NCBI RefSeq assembly: GCF_019891545.1
Contig: NZ_JAHDIU010000010.1
Span: 1-64,000 of the forward strand
From: Flavobacterium coralii
GTDB taxonomy: Bacteria; Bacteroidota; Bacteroidia; Flavobacteriales; Flavobacteriaceae
Reading direction: 5' to 3'
Length of the DNA stretch: 64,000 nt
In this document: positions 44,883 to 53,647 of the stretch, piece by piece
Layout: every line of letters starts with the position of its first letter
Position numbering within the stretch: the stretch's first letter is position 1
Notes under the pieces: generated by a model
The model's database searches: none
The model's input: only the letters and a program-made list of their open reading frames with translations
Told to the model about the DNA's origin: nothing
Position numbers and translations under genes: made by a program

Positions 44883-44903
44883 CCTTGTTTACAAAACATA
44901 AAA

Positions 44904-44924
44904 AATCCCGCCATAAGCGGGATT
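44904..44924. terminator. Bidirectional terminator after clpX
   Basis: The 8-bp stem AATCCCGC / GCGGGATT with loop CATAA is flanked by A and T runs. It serves clpX (+) and the small lipoprotein (-). Confidence 0.85.
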
Positions 44925-44929
44925 CTTTA

Positions 44930-45100
44930 TTATGCATTCTTCTTATTAACTGTCATTGCTGATTTTTGTGCGGCATCAGCAGCCGTTGTCTGCATCACTA
45001 TACAGCGCCTTTTGTTGCAGCCGTAACGCTTTGGCGCATTACACGAAGCCAGCAACACCAACGCCGAACCTAACATTATAAAATAGTTTTTCTTCATCAT
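44930..45100 (-). CDS. Very small Cys-rich lipoprotein
   Basis: The frame encodes 56 residues from ATG 45100 (an upstream ATG at 45121 adds seven residues; the next ATG at 45097 is also possible). A lipoprotein signal ends in LLASC, followed by a short basic stretch with two further cysteines (KRYGCNKRRC) and an Ala/Lys tail. An AAAGGTG sequence precedes the tandem ATGs. Small lipoproteins of this kind are common in Flavobacteriaceae; no function is known. Confidence 0.65.
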   Translation of the reverse strand: MMKKNYFIMLGSALVLLASCNAPKRYGCNKRRCIVMQTTAADAAQKSAMTVNKKNA

Positions 45101-45167
45101 CACCTTTTTGTTCAGCTTCATTTTTAACGTAAATTACTGTTTTATATCCAGTTATATTGCACAACTA

Positions 45168-46697
45168 TTATGCCATAACCTTTCGCTCATTCATAACCTT
45201 CAATTCCTCTACATAATGCCTCTCATTGCTTAGTCGCGGAATTTTATGCTGCCCACCAAGCTTGTCCTGAGCTTTCAGCCAGTCATAAAAAAGCTTAGGC
45301 CGGGCTACATTCAAAAGTAAAGGGTTTAATGTCATATTGTTGTAACGCTTAGCTTCATAATCGCTGTTTACAGACTGAAGCGCCTTATCCAGCACTTCCC
45401 TGAAATGTTCCGGATTTTTGGGTGATTCTTTAAACTCGATAACCCATTCATGTGCGCCCTTCTCTCGGCCTTCCATAAACACAGGTGCAACGGTATAATC
45501 TATTACTTCCAGTCCGGTTTCGGTACAGGCTTTGGCTATAGCCTTATCTGTATTCTCTACCATCAGTTCTTCGCCAAAAACGTTGATGTGATGTTTGGTG
45601 CGCCCGGTTATTTTTATGCGGTATGGGTTTACAGAGGTAAACCTTATGGTATCGCCAATCAGGTAACGCCACAACCCGGAGTTTGTGGTTATCACTACGG
45701 CATAATTTTTATTAGGCTCAACTTCGGCAAGTCGTATTATTTTTTGGTTTGATGTGCCGAAAGTATCCATCGGTATAAATTCATAAAAAATACCATAGTC
45801 CAGCATCAGCAACAGCTCATTGCTTTCGTTGGTATCCTGTATGGCAAAAAAACCTTCAGATGCATTATAAATTTCATAATAACGAAAGTCAGCCTTTGGT
45901 ATTATCTTTTTATATTGCTCTCGGTAGGGTTCAAAGCTTACCCCGCCATGAAAGTAAACCTCCATGTTAGGCCATATTTCGGTAAGGCTGTCGCGGCCTG
46001 TTGTTTCCAGCACACGATTCATCAGTACCAGCATCCACGAGGGTACACCGGCAAAACTGGTAACATTTTCCTGTATGGTTTCTTTAACTATGGCATCCAG
46101 CTTGGTTTCCCATTCGCTCATAAGGGAAACCTTATTGCTTGGAGTACTGCTGAACTCTGCCCATATCGGCATATTGTCTATCAGGATAGCAGAAAGGTCG
46201 CCAAAAAAGGTGTTATTATCTTCATATAACTGTTTGCTGCCCCCAAGGCGAAGGCTTTTGCCGGTAAACAACTGTGAATCTTCGTTGTTGTTGAGGTACA
46301 GGCAAAGCAGGTCTTTACCGGCTTTATAGTGGCAATCTTCAAGCGCTTCGCTGCTTACGGGTATAAACTTACTTTTGGCATTTGTAGTGCCGCTCGATTT
46401 GGCAAACCACTTTATCTGCCCCGGCCACAAGATGTTTTGCGCCCCGCGGCGTGCCTGTTCTATAAGCGGCTCGAGGTCTTCGTAAGCCGAAACAGGTACA
46501 CGTTCAGAAAATGTATTATAGTTTTTTACAGAGGAAAAATCGTACTGCCTGCCAAAAACAGTATGTTCTGCCGCCCGAATCAGGTTCATGAGCAGCTCTT
46601 CCTGAACTTCGTTAGGATATTTAAGGAAAAGCTCCATGTCATGGATTCGCTTTTTAAGAAACCACGTGGCAATTGAGTTGATTATGGGCAACGGCAT
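45168..46697 (-). CDS. GH3 family acyl-adenylate-forming protein
   Basis: The protein is 509 residues from the ATG at 46697 (MPLPIINSIATWFLKKR). It matches the GH3 family, named after plant auxin-responsive enzymes that join amino acids to acyl acids. Seen are the ATP-binding loop AKSSGTTNAKSKFIPV, the segment YFHGGVSFEPYREQ, and NASEGFFAIQD. Bacterial GH3 proteins have no established substrate. It is divergent from the DUF2797 gene, 41 bases away. Confidence 0.93.
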   Translation of the reverse strand: MPLPIINSIATWFLKKRIHDMELFLKYPNEVQEELLMNLIRAAEHTVFGRQYDFSSVKNYNTFSERVPVSAYEDLEPLIEQARRGAQNILWPGQIKWFAKSSGTTNAKSKFIPVSSEALEDCHYKAGKDLLCLYLNNNEDSQLFTGKSLRLGGSKQLYEDNNTFFGDLSAILIDNMPIWAEFSSTPSNKVSLMSEWETKLDAIVKETIQENVTSFAGVPSWMLVLMNRVLETTGRDSLTEIWPNMEVYFHGGVSFEPYREQYKKIIPKADFRYYEIYNASEGFFAIQDTNESNELLLMLDYGIFYEFIPMDTFGTSNQKIIRLAEVEPNKNYAVVITTNSGLWRYLIGDTIRFTSVNPYRIKITGRTKHHINVFGEELMVENTDKAIAKACTETGLEVIDYTVAPVFMEGREKGAHEWVIEFKESPKNPEHFREVLDKALQSVNSDYEAKRYNNMTLNPLLLNVARPKLFYDWLKAQDKLGGQHKIPRLSNERHYVEELKVMNERKVMA

Positions 46698-46738
46698 AAT
46701 TATAGTATCTTTATTGCCATAAAAATAACGAAAATTAC

Positions 46739-47533
46739 ATGCAATACGAAGGCGTACTGACAAAAATGCAAACTGAGGCAGGAAGTCCTATTCAATATTA
46801 CCTGGTATTTGAAAACAGCTTTTTGAATGTGAACCAGTTACTGGGCCGCGATGTAGAAATTAATTTTATGGGCTACAGTTGCCTTAACTGTTCTAAAAAG
46901 AAAAAAATATACCGCATGGGCTATTGCTACGATTGTTTTTACAGCATTCCTGCGGCAGGCGACTGGATAATGCGCCCCGAACTGAGCACAGCGCACCTTG
47001 ATGTGGCAGACCGCGACCTTGAGTATGAAAAACGGGTACAGCTACAGCCGCATGTGGTGTACCTTGCCTGCTCGAGCGATTTAAAGGTGGGTGTAACACG
47101 AAAGACACAAGTGCCGGTACGCTGGATTGATCAAGGGGCATGCAGCGCCATGCCGCTTGTAGAAGTGCCTAACCGTTACCTTGCGGGTATAACAGAGGTA
47201 GCGCTAAAACAACACTTGGGCGACAAGATAAACTGGAAAAAAATGCTCTTAAACCAGGTTACTGATTTTGACCTTGCTGCCAAGCGCCAAGAGATGCGTA
47301 CGTTTTTACCAGATGAAGTTAAAGAGTATTTTGAAAGCACGCCCGAAAGGCTATATGTGCTGGAATATCCGGTGTTGCAGTATCCCGCTAAGATTAAAAG
47401 CCTCAACCTTGTTACAACTCCTGTATATTCGGGTAAGCTGATTGGCATTAAGGGGCAGTATCTGATATTTGAAGATGGCACTGTTATGAATGTGCGTGCC
47501 TATGAAGGCTTTTCGGTACAGATTAATGTTTAG
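46739..47533 (+). CDS. DUF2797 protein
   Basis: The 264-residue protein has a zinc-binding-like cluster CLNCSKKKK...GYCYDCF near residues 48-67. The DUF2797 core YLACSSDLKVGVTRKTQVPVRW, which resembles a GIY-YIG-like strand pattern, follows. The function is unknown. It is divergent from the GH3 gene and is followed 40 bases later by the DUF58 gene. Confidence 0.88.
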   Translation: MQYEGVLTKMQTEAGSPIQYYLVFENSFLNVNQLLGRDVEINFMGYSCLNCSKKKKIYRMGYCYDCFYSIPAAGDWIMRPELSTAHLDVADRDLEYEKRVQLQPHVVYLACSSDLKVGVTRKTQVPVRWIDQGACSAMPLVEVPNRYLAGITEVALKQHLGDKINWKKMLLNQVTDFDLAAKRQEMRTFLPDEVKEYFESTPERLYVLEYPVLQYPAKIKSLNLVTTPVYSGKLIGIKGQYLIFEDGTVMNVRAYEGFSVQINV

Positions 47534-47561
47534 TGTAATCAATTCTATCAATCACATTCGT

Positions 47562-47569
47562 TATATTTG
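47562..47569 (+). promoter_or_regulatory. -7 promoter box before the DUF58 gene
   Basis: TATATTTG is an exact TAnnTTTG match ending only 5 bases before the ATG, which would give a leaderless transcript if used. Confidence 0.35.
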
Positions 47570-47573
47570 ATAT

Positions 47574-48500
47574 ATGAAGCTGGAAGGACAACTACAAAAA
47601 ATATCGGCTTTTTCGCATCTGGAGCTTTTGGCCAACCAGATTGTGGAAGGGTTTATATCAGGGATGCATAAAAGCCCTTTTCATGGGTTCTCGTCAGAGT
47701 TTGCCGAACATAAGGTATATAATCCCGGCGAAAGCACAAGGCATATTGACTGGAAGCTGTATGCGCGTACCGACAGGCTTTATACCAAGCGTTTTGAAGA
47801 GGAAACAAACATGCGTTGCCATATAATACTGGATAATTCATCATCAATGCATTATCCTAAACTAAAAGAAGGGCAGCCTTTTTATGAAAGTAAAATTGGC
47901 TTTTCGGTACTGGCTTCGGCAGTGTTGATGGATTTGCTGAAACGACAGCGCGATGCGGCAGGACTTAGTATCTATTCTGATAATTATGAGTTCTACGCAC
48001 CTGAGAAGGGCAGCGGGAGGCACCACAGGATGCTTATTGATAAGCTTGAAAGCGTACTTGAAACACCCCCGCGCGCAAAGCAGACAGATACAACCGCCTT
48101 TTTGCACCAGATAGCGCAAAAGATGCACCGCCGGTCTATGATTGTTTTATTTACTGATATGTTTCAGCCGGGCGACAACAGCGCGCTATTTAACGCGCTG
48201 CAACATCTTAAGCACAATAAGCATAAGGTTGTGCTGTTTCATGTAACCGACCGTAAGACCGAATACAACTTTAATTTTGATAACGCCCCGCGAAAGTTTA
48301 TTGATATGGAAACGGGGGAACAGGTAAACCTGTTTGCGGAAAATGTAAAGGATGAATATGAAAAGCAGGTTGACAATTACTTTAAAAAAGTGGCGGAGAC
48401 CTGCATGCAGTACAAAATAAAGTATGTTCCGGTATCGGTAGAGGAGAAGTTTGAAAAAATACTGACAACCTACCTTGTTGAGAAACAAAAGTTTGGTTAA
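47574..48500 (+). CDS. DUF58 protein with von Willebrand A-like fold
   Basis: The 308-residue protein has the DUF58 core YNPGESTRHIDWKLYARTDRLYTKRF (read in part), which follows the GFSSEFAEHK segment. A metal-site-like motif DNSSSMH near residue 87 follows, as in vWA domains. DUF58 proteins are usually encoded with MoxR ATPases, but no moxR gene is adjacent here. It has no membrane helix, so it is probably cytoplasmic. Confidence 0.9.
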   Translation: MKLEGQLQKISAFSHLELLANQIVEGFISGMHKSPFHGFSSEFAEHKVYNPGESTRHIDWKLYARTDRLYTKRFEEETNMRCHIILDNSSSMHYPKLKEGQPFYESKIGFSVLASAVLMDLLKRQRDAAGLSIYSDNYEFYAPEKGSGRHHRMLIDKLESVLETPPRAKQTDTTAFLHQIAQKMHRRSMIVLFTDMFQPGDNSALFNALQHLKHNKHKVVLFHVTDRKTEYNFNFDNAPRKFIDMETGEQVNLFAENVKDEYEKQVDNYFKKVAETCMQYKIKYVPVSVEEKFEKILTTYLVEKQKFG

Positions 48501-48538
48501 TGATATTAAATTATTGTAAAAAATAATTTTGAAAACAC

Positions 48539-48568
48539 TTGCAGAATTGAAAAACGGTTGTATATTTG
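48539..48568 (+). promoter_or_regulatory. Promoter of tRNA-Asp
   Basis: TTG at 48539-48541 and TATATTTG at 48561-48568 are separated by 19 bases, a perfect Bacteroidota promoter, 52 bases before the tRNA. Confidence 0.75.
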
Positions 48569-48620
48569 CACCCGTAATAATGAAACAAACAGCGATAAGC
48601 TGCTAATCATTAAGAACGCT

Positions 48621-48697
48621 GGTTTGGTAGTTCAGTTGGTTAGAATACGTGCCTGTCACGCACGGGGTCGCGGGTTCGAGTCCCGTCCAGACCGCCA
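48621..48697 (+). tRNA. tRNA-Asp (anticodon GTC)
   Basis: The acceptor stem GGTTTGG pairs with CCAGACC, the anticodon loop is CTGTCAC (anticodon GTC), and the T arm is CGGGTTCGAGTCCCG. The discriminator is G, followed by CCA that appears encoded at 48695-48697. Confidence 0.96.
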
Positions 48698-48706
48698 GTA
48701 GCAAAG

Positions 48707-48733
48707 AAAGCCCTGCTTTATGCGGGGCTTTTT
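48707..48733 (+). terminator. Terminator of tRNA-Asp
   Basis: The 10-bp stem AAAGCCCTGC / GCGGGGCTTT with one G-T pair is followed by T residues. Confidence 0.85.
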
Positions 48734-48739
48734 GCGCCG

Positions 48740-48858
48740 AGATATATTACCTGAAATTTTTTCGGGTATCACGATAGTTGTGTTGTTTATACCGCGCGAG
48801 CGGTAGGTTTAGTAGTTAGACCAATGAAAAGCTTTCCATTAGTTTGGAGGGCTTTTTT
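48740..48858 (+). ncRNA. Candidate structured small RNA with four consecutive hairpins
   Basis: Four stem-loops follow one another: 48748-48768 (TACCTGAA / TTCGGGTA), 48790-48805 (TACCGC / GCGGTA around a GCGA tetraloop of GNRA type), 48806-48822 (GGTTTAG / TTAGACC) and 48828-48855 (11 bp). The last is followed by T residues, as in an intrinsic terminator. There is no open frame of note. No TAnnTTTG box precedes it, so it might be made by read-through from tRNA-Asp. It could instead be tRNA debris. The call rests on predicted pairing only. Confidence 0.4.
48828..48858 (+). terminator. Terminator-like hairpin at the end of the hairpin cluster
   Basis: The 11-bp stem AAAGCTTTCCA / TGGAGGGCTTT (two G-T pairs) with loop TTAGTT is followed by further T residues. 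Confidence 0.75.
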
Positions 48859-48899
48859 GATTTTGTGTATATTCTAATCGTTACGTTCATTGGCTGGTT

Positions 48900-48932
48900 T
48901 TGCTTTATGTCATAAAAACTTTCTTATTTTTG
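48900..48932 (+). promoter_or_regulatory. Promoter of the TonB-like lipoprotein gene
   Basis: TTG at 48900-48902 and TATTTTTG at 48925-48932 are separated by 22 bases, 24 bases before the ATG. Confidence 0.55.
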
Positions 48933-48955
48933 ATTTTTAAAGCTAAAGGCATTTA

Positions 48956-49432
48956 ATGAAGAAGATAGCATTGCTTATACCATTTTTACTCTTACAATCC
49001 TGCCAATGGTTCGATGCCAAGGTTCCCGATAAAGAGGAGCTTTTACAGCAGCGCCTTAAAGAAATCAACTGGAATGAGGTGAGCAGCTATCCTTCTGTTG
49101 CAGAATGTAATGTTATTATTGATAAAGAACAGCGCAAAGAATGCTTTTTTGAAACTATGGCAAGGCTGGTTCAGGAACGGCTGGATAACGACACTATTAG
49201 TATGCTATATCCCGGGCTGGATACCATTAAGGTAAAAGTAAAAGTATATTCGGATGCAAGACTTGAATTTGAGCCCGGCTTTGAAAAAGACAGCGTGCGT
49301 TATGATACAGTAGCTATTGACAGCATCATTAAAAGCCGCTTGGTAAACTTTCCTCCGGTTGAGCCTGCACAAAAAGAAGGCGTTCCTGTTACTACAGAGT
49401 TTATACTGCCGGTAGTGCTTAATGTGAATTAG
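48956..49432 (+). CDS. Lipoprotein with a TonB C-terminal-like end
   Basis: The 158-residue protein has a lipoprotein signal with lipobox LQSC (Cys16). A charged central part follows with two cysteines (AECNVIIDKEQRKECFF). The final 35 residues (SRLVNFPPVEPAQKEGVPV, then [11 protein letters not shown]) follow the TonB C-terminal pattern of a proline-rich turn followed by a final strand. It has no energy-transducing helix, so a structural use of the fold is more likely. Its 3' end overlaps the convergent next gene by 14 bases. Confidence 0.75.
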   Translation: MKKIALLIPFLLLQSCQWFDAKVPDKEELLQQRLKEINWNEVSSYPSVAECNVIIDKEQRKECFFETMARLVQERLDNDTISMLYPGLDTIKVKVKVYSDARLEFEPGFEKDSVRYDTVAIDSIIKSRLVNFPPVEPAQKEGVPVTTEFILPVVLNVN

Positions 49433-50360
49433 TACCTGCTTTAAACCTGAACACGTAATAGCTGCCAATGGTAACAGGCAGTACTGTATTTAAAAGCCAT
49501 ATTAAGGTAGCAGTAAGTGCTACTATCCATTCATTGACACCAAGCAGCCCGAAAAAATAAACTGCTACACTGCCCTTAACGGCAAAATCAAGAAACTGGA
49601 AAGAAGGTAACGACGAACCCAAAAAGTATGTACCTGCAATGGCAGCCATCAAAAGCGGGTAGGATAGATTAACGCCAAAAGCTAAATACAATAAATAATA
49701 CTGGTGCATCAGCACAGTGTAGCGTAACAGCGCCAACAGTATATTCTTGCGGTGTACGCTTTTAGGCAGGCTGTTTATTTTTTCTCCCAGCTTACCCAAT
49801 GAATATCCTTTCACAGTTATATTCCGGCTCATAAAAATGATTATGGCAAGAGCAATAATAACCCCTAAGGCCAGCAATACTGTTGTAGCTGTAAAAACAG
49901 GATAGATACTGTTAAGTATAACGAGTCCTGTTATTCCGCCCGCAACAGCAAACAAAAGCTGGATACCGTTACAAACCAGGTTCAGGAAAATAATGGTTTT
50001 AGTTTGTGCTTTGCTATAATATAAAGCTTTTGCGGCATATTCGCCAATACCATTTGGAGAGAATAGCGCTACGGTAACTGCGGCAAGCACCTCTTCTGTA
50101 GCTTTGGCTAATGAGGTTTGCCTTACAGTAGCTGCAAGGTTTTGCCATTTTAATATTTCAATAAAGCGGTTTAAAAAGGTCAGCAGTAGTATTCCCAAAA
50201 GCAAACCAATCGGCTTTTTCTGCGTCAGTACGGTACTGAACTGTTCCCAATCGGGACTATCCTCTCCGGTAAGGCGATTGTAAATAAAATAAAATGCGCC
50301 GCCCACTACCAAAATTTTGATAATAACCGTAAGTAATTGTTTAGCTTTGCGTGACAGCAT
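49419..50360 (-). CDS. Flippase-like membrane protein (lysylphosphatidylglycerol synthase TM / UPF0104 family)
   Basis: The 313-residue protein has about eight membrane helices. The helix-loop with [16 protein letters not shown] and the later [24 protein letters not shown] match the family of MprF-flippase-like and UPF0104 proteins. It lacks the soluble synthase domain of MprF. It probably moves or handles a lipid-linked substrate, not determined here. It is divergent from ruvC with a very compact spacer. Confidence 0.85.
   Translation of the reverse strand: MLSRKAKQLLTVIIKILVVGGAFYFIYNRLTGEDSPDWEQFSTVLTQKKPIGLLLGILLLTFLNRFIEILKWQNLAATVRQTSLAKATEEVLAAVTVALFSPNGIGEYAAKALYYSKAQTKTIIFLNLVCNGIQLLFAVAGGITGLVILNSIYPVFTATTVLLALGVIIALAIIIFMSRNITVKGYSLGKLGEKINSLPKSVHRKNILLALLRYTVLMHQYYLLYLAFGVNLSYPLLMAAIAGTYFLGSSLPSFQFLDFAVKGSVAVYFFGLLGVNEWIVALTATLIWLLNTVLPVTIGSYYVFRFKAGTNSH
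50317..50349 (+). promoter_or_regulatory. Promoter of ruvC-hemW
   Basis: TTG at 50317-50319 and TAGCTTTG at 50342-50349 are separated by 22 bases. The transcript would start near 50355, which argues for the ruvC start at 50384 over the upstream GTG at 50351. The promoter lies inside the start of the divergent gene. Confidence 0.5.
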
Positions 50361-50383
50361 GGTTGCAAAATAAAGAAATTAAA

Positions 50384-50971
50384 TTGGCACACGAGCGTAT
50401 TATATTAGGAATTGACCCCGGCACTACCATTATGGGCTTTGGCCTTATAAAGGTGGAAAACAAAACCATGCGCTTTTTGCAGCTCAACGAACTGCAGTTG
50501 GGCAAGTATGATGACCATTACGTAAAGCTGAAAATAATTTTTGAACGCACCATAGAACTTATAGATACCCACCACCCGGACGAAATAGCAATTGAAGCGC
50601 CTTTTTTCGGGAAAAATGTTCAGAGTATGCTCAAGCTGGGCAGGGCACAGGGCGTGGCTATGGCAGCAGGGCTTTCGCGCCAGATACCGATAACCGAATA
50701 TGAGCCTAAGAAGATAAAAATGGCAATTACAGGTAACGGTAATGCAAGCAAAGAGCAGGTAGCGAAAATGCTGCAGCAATTACTGAATATAGGTGAGTTG
50801 CCCAAAAACCTGGATAGTACTGACGGACTTGCCGCAGCGGTTTGCCATTTTTTTAATTCAGGTAAAAAAGTGTCAGGTAAAAGTTATAGTGGCTGGGATG
50901 CTTTTATAAAGCAAAACGAAGGCAGGGTAGTAGCCCCTTCGGTAAAAGGCAGTTTAAAAAATGGAGGCTAA
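50384..50971 (+). CDS. ruvC: Holliday junction endonuclease RuvC
   Basis: RuvC cuts four-way DNA junctions in recombination. From the TTG at 50384 the protein is 195 residues and starts [15 protein letters not shown]; an in-frame GTG at 50351 would add 11 residues. Catalytic acids are seen in [16 protein letters not shown] and [12 protein letters not shown]. The end overlaps hemW by 11 bases. Confidence 0.95.
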   Translation: MAHERIILGIDPGTTIMGFGLIKVENKTMRFLQLNELQLGKYDDHYVKLKIIFERTIELIDTHHPDEIAIEAPFFGKNVQSMLKLGRAQGVAMAAGLSRQIPITEYEPKKIKMAITGNGNASKEQVAKMLQQLLNIGELPKNLDSTDGLAAAVCHFFNSGKKVSGKSYSGWDAFIKQNEGRVVAPSVKGSLKNGG

Positions 50972-52133
50972 AAGCTCATATATACATACTGATACCGAAA
51001 CTGCGGGTATCTATATCCATATACCATTTTGCAGGCAGGCCTGCTATTATTGCGATTTCCATTTCTCTACCTCGCTTAAAAAGCGGGAAGAAATGGTAGC
51101 GGCGCTGGCTAAGGAAATAGCCCTGCGTAAAAATGAGTTGGGCGATGTTGCCATTCAAACCATTTATTTTGGCGGAGGTACGCCTTCGGTACTTTCTGAT
51201 GCAGAAATAATTTTTTTGATTGATACGGTATATAGCTCTTTCAAAGTTACCGATACTCCGGAAATAACTCTTGAGGCCAACCCTGACGATTTATCTGCCG
51301 GACGTATAAAAGCGCTTGCAACAACACCTGTAAACAGGCTGAGCATTGGCATACAATCCTTTTATGAGGAAGACCTCCGGCTCATGAACCGGGCACATAA
51401 CGCTGAGCAGGCGGCAGTTTGCATTGCCGAAGCCACAAAATATTTTGGCAACATTTCTATCGACCTTATTTACGGTATACCGGGCATGAGCAATGAGCGC
51501 TGGCTCACTAACGTTGATAAGGCACTGGCATTCGGCGTGCCGCATATATCGAGCTATGCTCTTACGGTGGAACCAAAAACAGCACTGCATACTTTCGTGA
51601 AAAAAGGTATAATAGCACCGCCAAGCGATGAGGCGGCACAAGAGCAGTTCCTGCTGCTTGCCGACAGGCTTCAGGAAAACGGTTTTATACATTATGAACT
51701 TTCTAATTTCGGTAAACCGGGGTTCTTTTCGCAAAACAACACGGCCTATTGGCTCGGTAAAAAATACCTGGGTATAGGTCCTTCGGCACATAGCTATGAT
51801 GGCAGCACCCGTAGCTGGAACATTGCCAACAATGCCTTATATATAAAGTCTTTAGAAAACAGTGAACTGCCTTTAGAACGCGAAACCCTTGGCCGTAACG
51901 ACAGGTATAACGAGTATATAATGACGGGGCTGCGCACCATTTGGGGTGTTTCTTTACAAAAGGTTGAAAAAGATTTTGGTGGCAACTATCATAAATACCT
52001 TTTACAACAGGCAGCACCTTACTTGAATGAGAAATTGCTGATGCTAGAAGGCGATACCTTAAAAGCCACGCGCAAGGGTAAATTTCTTACCGATGGCATT
52101 GCCAGCGACCTGTTTTTCATAAATTTGAAGTAG
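50961..52133 (+). CDS. hemW: HemW-like radical SAM protein (coproporphyrinogen dehydrogenase-related)
   Basis: The 390-residue protein has the radical-SAM ligands C24, C28 and C31 ([12 protein letters not shown]), then [26 protein letters not shown] and [10 protein letters not shown]. HemW proteins bind haem and resemble HemN. The fourth Cys of the HemN-type CxxxCxxCxC motif is Phe here (CDFHF), which favours HemW over HemN. It is translationally coupled to ruvC. Confidence 0.95.
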   Translation: MEAKSSYIHTDTETAGIYIHIPFCRQACYYCDFHFSTSLKKREEMVAALAKEIALRKNELGDVAIQTIYFGGGTPSVLSDAEIIFLIDTVYSSFKVTDTPEITLEANPDDLSAGRIKALATTPVNRLSIGIQSFYEEDLRLMNRAHNAEQAAVCIAEATKYFGNISIDLIYGIPGMSNERWLTNVDKALAFGVPHISSYALTVEPKTALHTFVKKGIIAPPSDEAAQEQFLLLADRLQENGFIHYELSNFGKPGFFSQNNTAYWLGKKYLGIGPSAHSYDGSTRSWNIANNALYIKSLENSELPLERETLGRNDRYNEYIMTGLRTIWGVSLQKVEKDFGGNYHKYLLQQAAPYLNEKLLMLEGDTLKATRKGKFLTDGIASDLFFINLK

Positions 52134-52153
52134 CAATACAATCCGGTAATTAC

Positions 52154-52918
52154 ATGACAGCAACTATATCCTGTAACGGTACATCCTTTACAGTTAACCT
52201 TTCAGAGCCTTTAGATATTTCTATACCACTTTCTTCAACAGAAAATAATCCTCTGGCATGGTATATAGATAAACCCATAATAGAGCCTGTTAAGATGGGT
52301 GACTGGACAGGCAAAGTCAGCGAAGGGGCAACCACCAACTTTAATAATATCTTCTTTAACCCCCACGGGCACGGGACACATACCGAATGCCTGGGGCATA
52401 TAACAAAAAACTTTTACAGCATAAATGAAGCGCTGAAGAGATTTTTTTATATAGCTGAGCTTGTTTCGGTATCACCCGAGGAGCAGGGAGAAGATTATGT
52501 TATAACCAAAATACAGATTGAGCAGGCACTGAACGGTAAAAAGCCTGAAGCGATTATAATCCGTACGTTGCCCAATGATGCAGCCAAGCTACACAAAAAT
52601 TATAGCCATACCAATCCGCCGTATCTTGAAGAGGCCGCTGCGGACTATATAAGAAGTTTGGGAATAAAGCACCTTTTAATTGACCTGCCAAGCGTTGACA
52701 AGGAAAAGGATGAAGGCAGGCTGCTTGCCCATAAAGCATTCTGGAACGTAAAAGATGTTGATGAACTTAATGCCGGTGCGCGGCATGATGCCACGATTAC
52801 CGAAATGGTATTTGTGCCTGATTCGGTTACGGATGGTGCTTACCTGCTTAACCTGCAGATAGCTTCGTTTGTGAATGACGCTTCGCCAAGTAAACCTGTT
52901 TTATATGCAATAGAATGA
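52154..52918 (+). CDS. Cyclase family (kynurenine formamidase-like) metal hydrolase
   Basis: The 254-residue protein has the metal-binding motif HGHGTHTECLGH, the family's HxGTHxDxPxH pattern with Glu and Leu replacing Asp and Pro. The C-terminal helix with HLLIDLPSVDKEKDEG is also typical. It could be an arylformamidase or another amidohydrolase. The substrate is not evident, and no other kynurenine gene is nearby. The stop overlaps the next gene by 4 bases (ATGA). Confidence 0.85.
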   Translation: MTATISCNGTSFTVNLSEPLDISIPLSSTENNPLAWYIDKPIIEPVKMGDWTGKVSEGATTNFNNIFFNPHGHGTHTECLGHITKNFYSINEALKRFFYIAELVSVSPEEQGEDYVITKIQIEQALNGKKPEAIIIRTLPNDAAKLHKNYSHTNPPYLEEAAADYIRSLGIKHLLIDLPSVDKEKDEGRLLAHKAFWNVKDVDELNAGARHDATITEMVFVPDSVTDGAYLLNLQIASFVNDASPSKPVLYAIE

Positions 52919-53277
52919 AAACATTATTAAAACTTGAAGAATTAGCGCTATTCGGTTTGGGAATTTACATTTTCAGCCTGCTCGATTTTGAGTGGTGGTG
53001 GTTTTTGGCTCTCATACTTACCCCTGATCTTGGTATGCTTGGTTATGCTTTTGGTAACAAAGCAGGCGCGTGGGGCTATAACCTTTTTCATCATACAGGT
53101 GTAGCCATTGCTATATATTTAGCAGGGGTTTATCTCGATAATCAAATCTTTATGTTAACAGGCATAATACTGTTCTCCCATTCCCGAATGGACAGGTTTG
53201 CCGGTTATGGATTAAAATACGAGCAGGGTTTCAAATTTACCCATTTAGGTAATCTGGATAAGCAGCCTGAAAAATAA
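52915..53277 (+). CDS. DUF4260 membrane protein
   Basis: The 120-residue protein has about four hydrophobic segments. The conserved YIFSLLDFEWWWFLALILTPDLGMLGY (read in part) and the HSRMDRFAGYGLKY segment match DUF4260. It is co-translated with the cyclase gene through an ATGA overlap. Function unknown. Confidence 0.85.
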   Translation: MKTLLKLEELALFGLGIYIFSLLDFEWWWFLALILTPDLGMLGYAFGNKAGAWGYNLFHHTGVAIAIYLAGVYLDNQIFMLTGIILFSHSRMDRFAGYGLKYEQGFKFTHLGNLDKQPEK

Positions 53278-53283
53278 TATATC

Positions 53284-53646
53284 ATGGATATTCAAAATTT
53301 TTATGATTACTGCCTTTCCATGAAAGGCGTTACAGAGCATTTTCCTTTTGATGAAGACACACTTGTCTTTAAAGTGGGCGGTAAAATGTTTGCGCTTACA
53401 TCTTTAACAGGTTGGGAAAATAATAACCCTTCGGTTAACCTGAAATGCGAACCCGAACGTGCACTTGAGCTTCGCGCCGAATATGAAGGCATTAACCCGG
53501 GTTATCACATGAGCAAGGTGCACTGGAACACGGTTGTCGTAAACAGTGATATTCCATCTGCTTTACTGAAAGAACTTATAAAACACTCCTATGATTTGGT
53601 TTTTGTCAGCCTTACCAAAAAGCTACAGGCAGAGATTGGGAGCTGA
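53284..53646 (+). CDS. MmcQ/YjbR family protein
   Basis: The 120-residue protein has the YjbR fold pattern: MDIQNFYDYCLSMKGVTEHF at the start, then FKVGGKMFALTSL, GYHMSKVHWNTV and the C-terminal YDLVFVSLTKK. YjbR proteins have a CyaY-like fold and are often called DNA-binding; no firm role is known. It ends one base before the convergent PAP2 gene. Confidence 0.9.
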   Translation: MDIQNFYDYCLSMKGVTEHFPFDEDTLVFKVGGKMFALTSLTGWENNNPSVNLKCEPERALELRAEYEGINPGYHMSKVHWNTVVVNSDIPSALLKELIKHSYDLVFVSLTKKLQAEIGS

Positions 53647-53647
53647 T

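Noticed and set aside
45168-46697. Plant-derived gene because of the GH3 auxin-responsive name
   Set aside because: GH3-like proteins are common in Bacteroidota and the gene has normal composition for the window. The name is historical.
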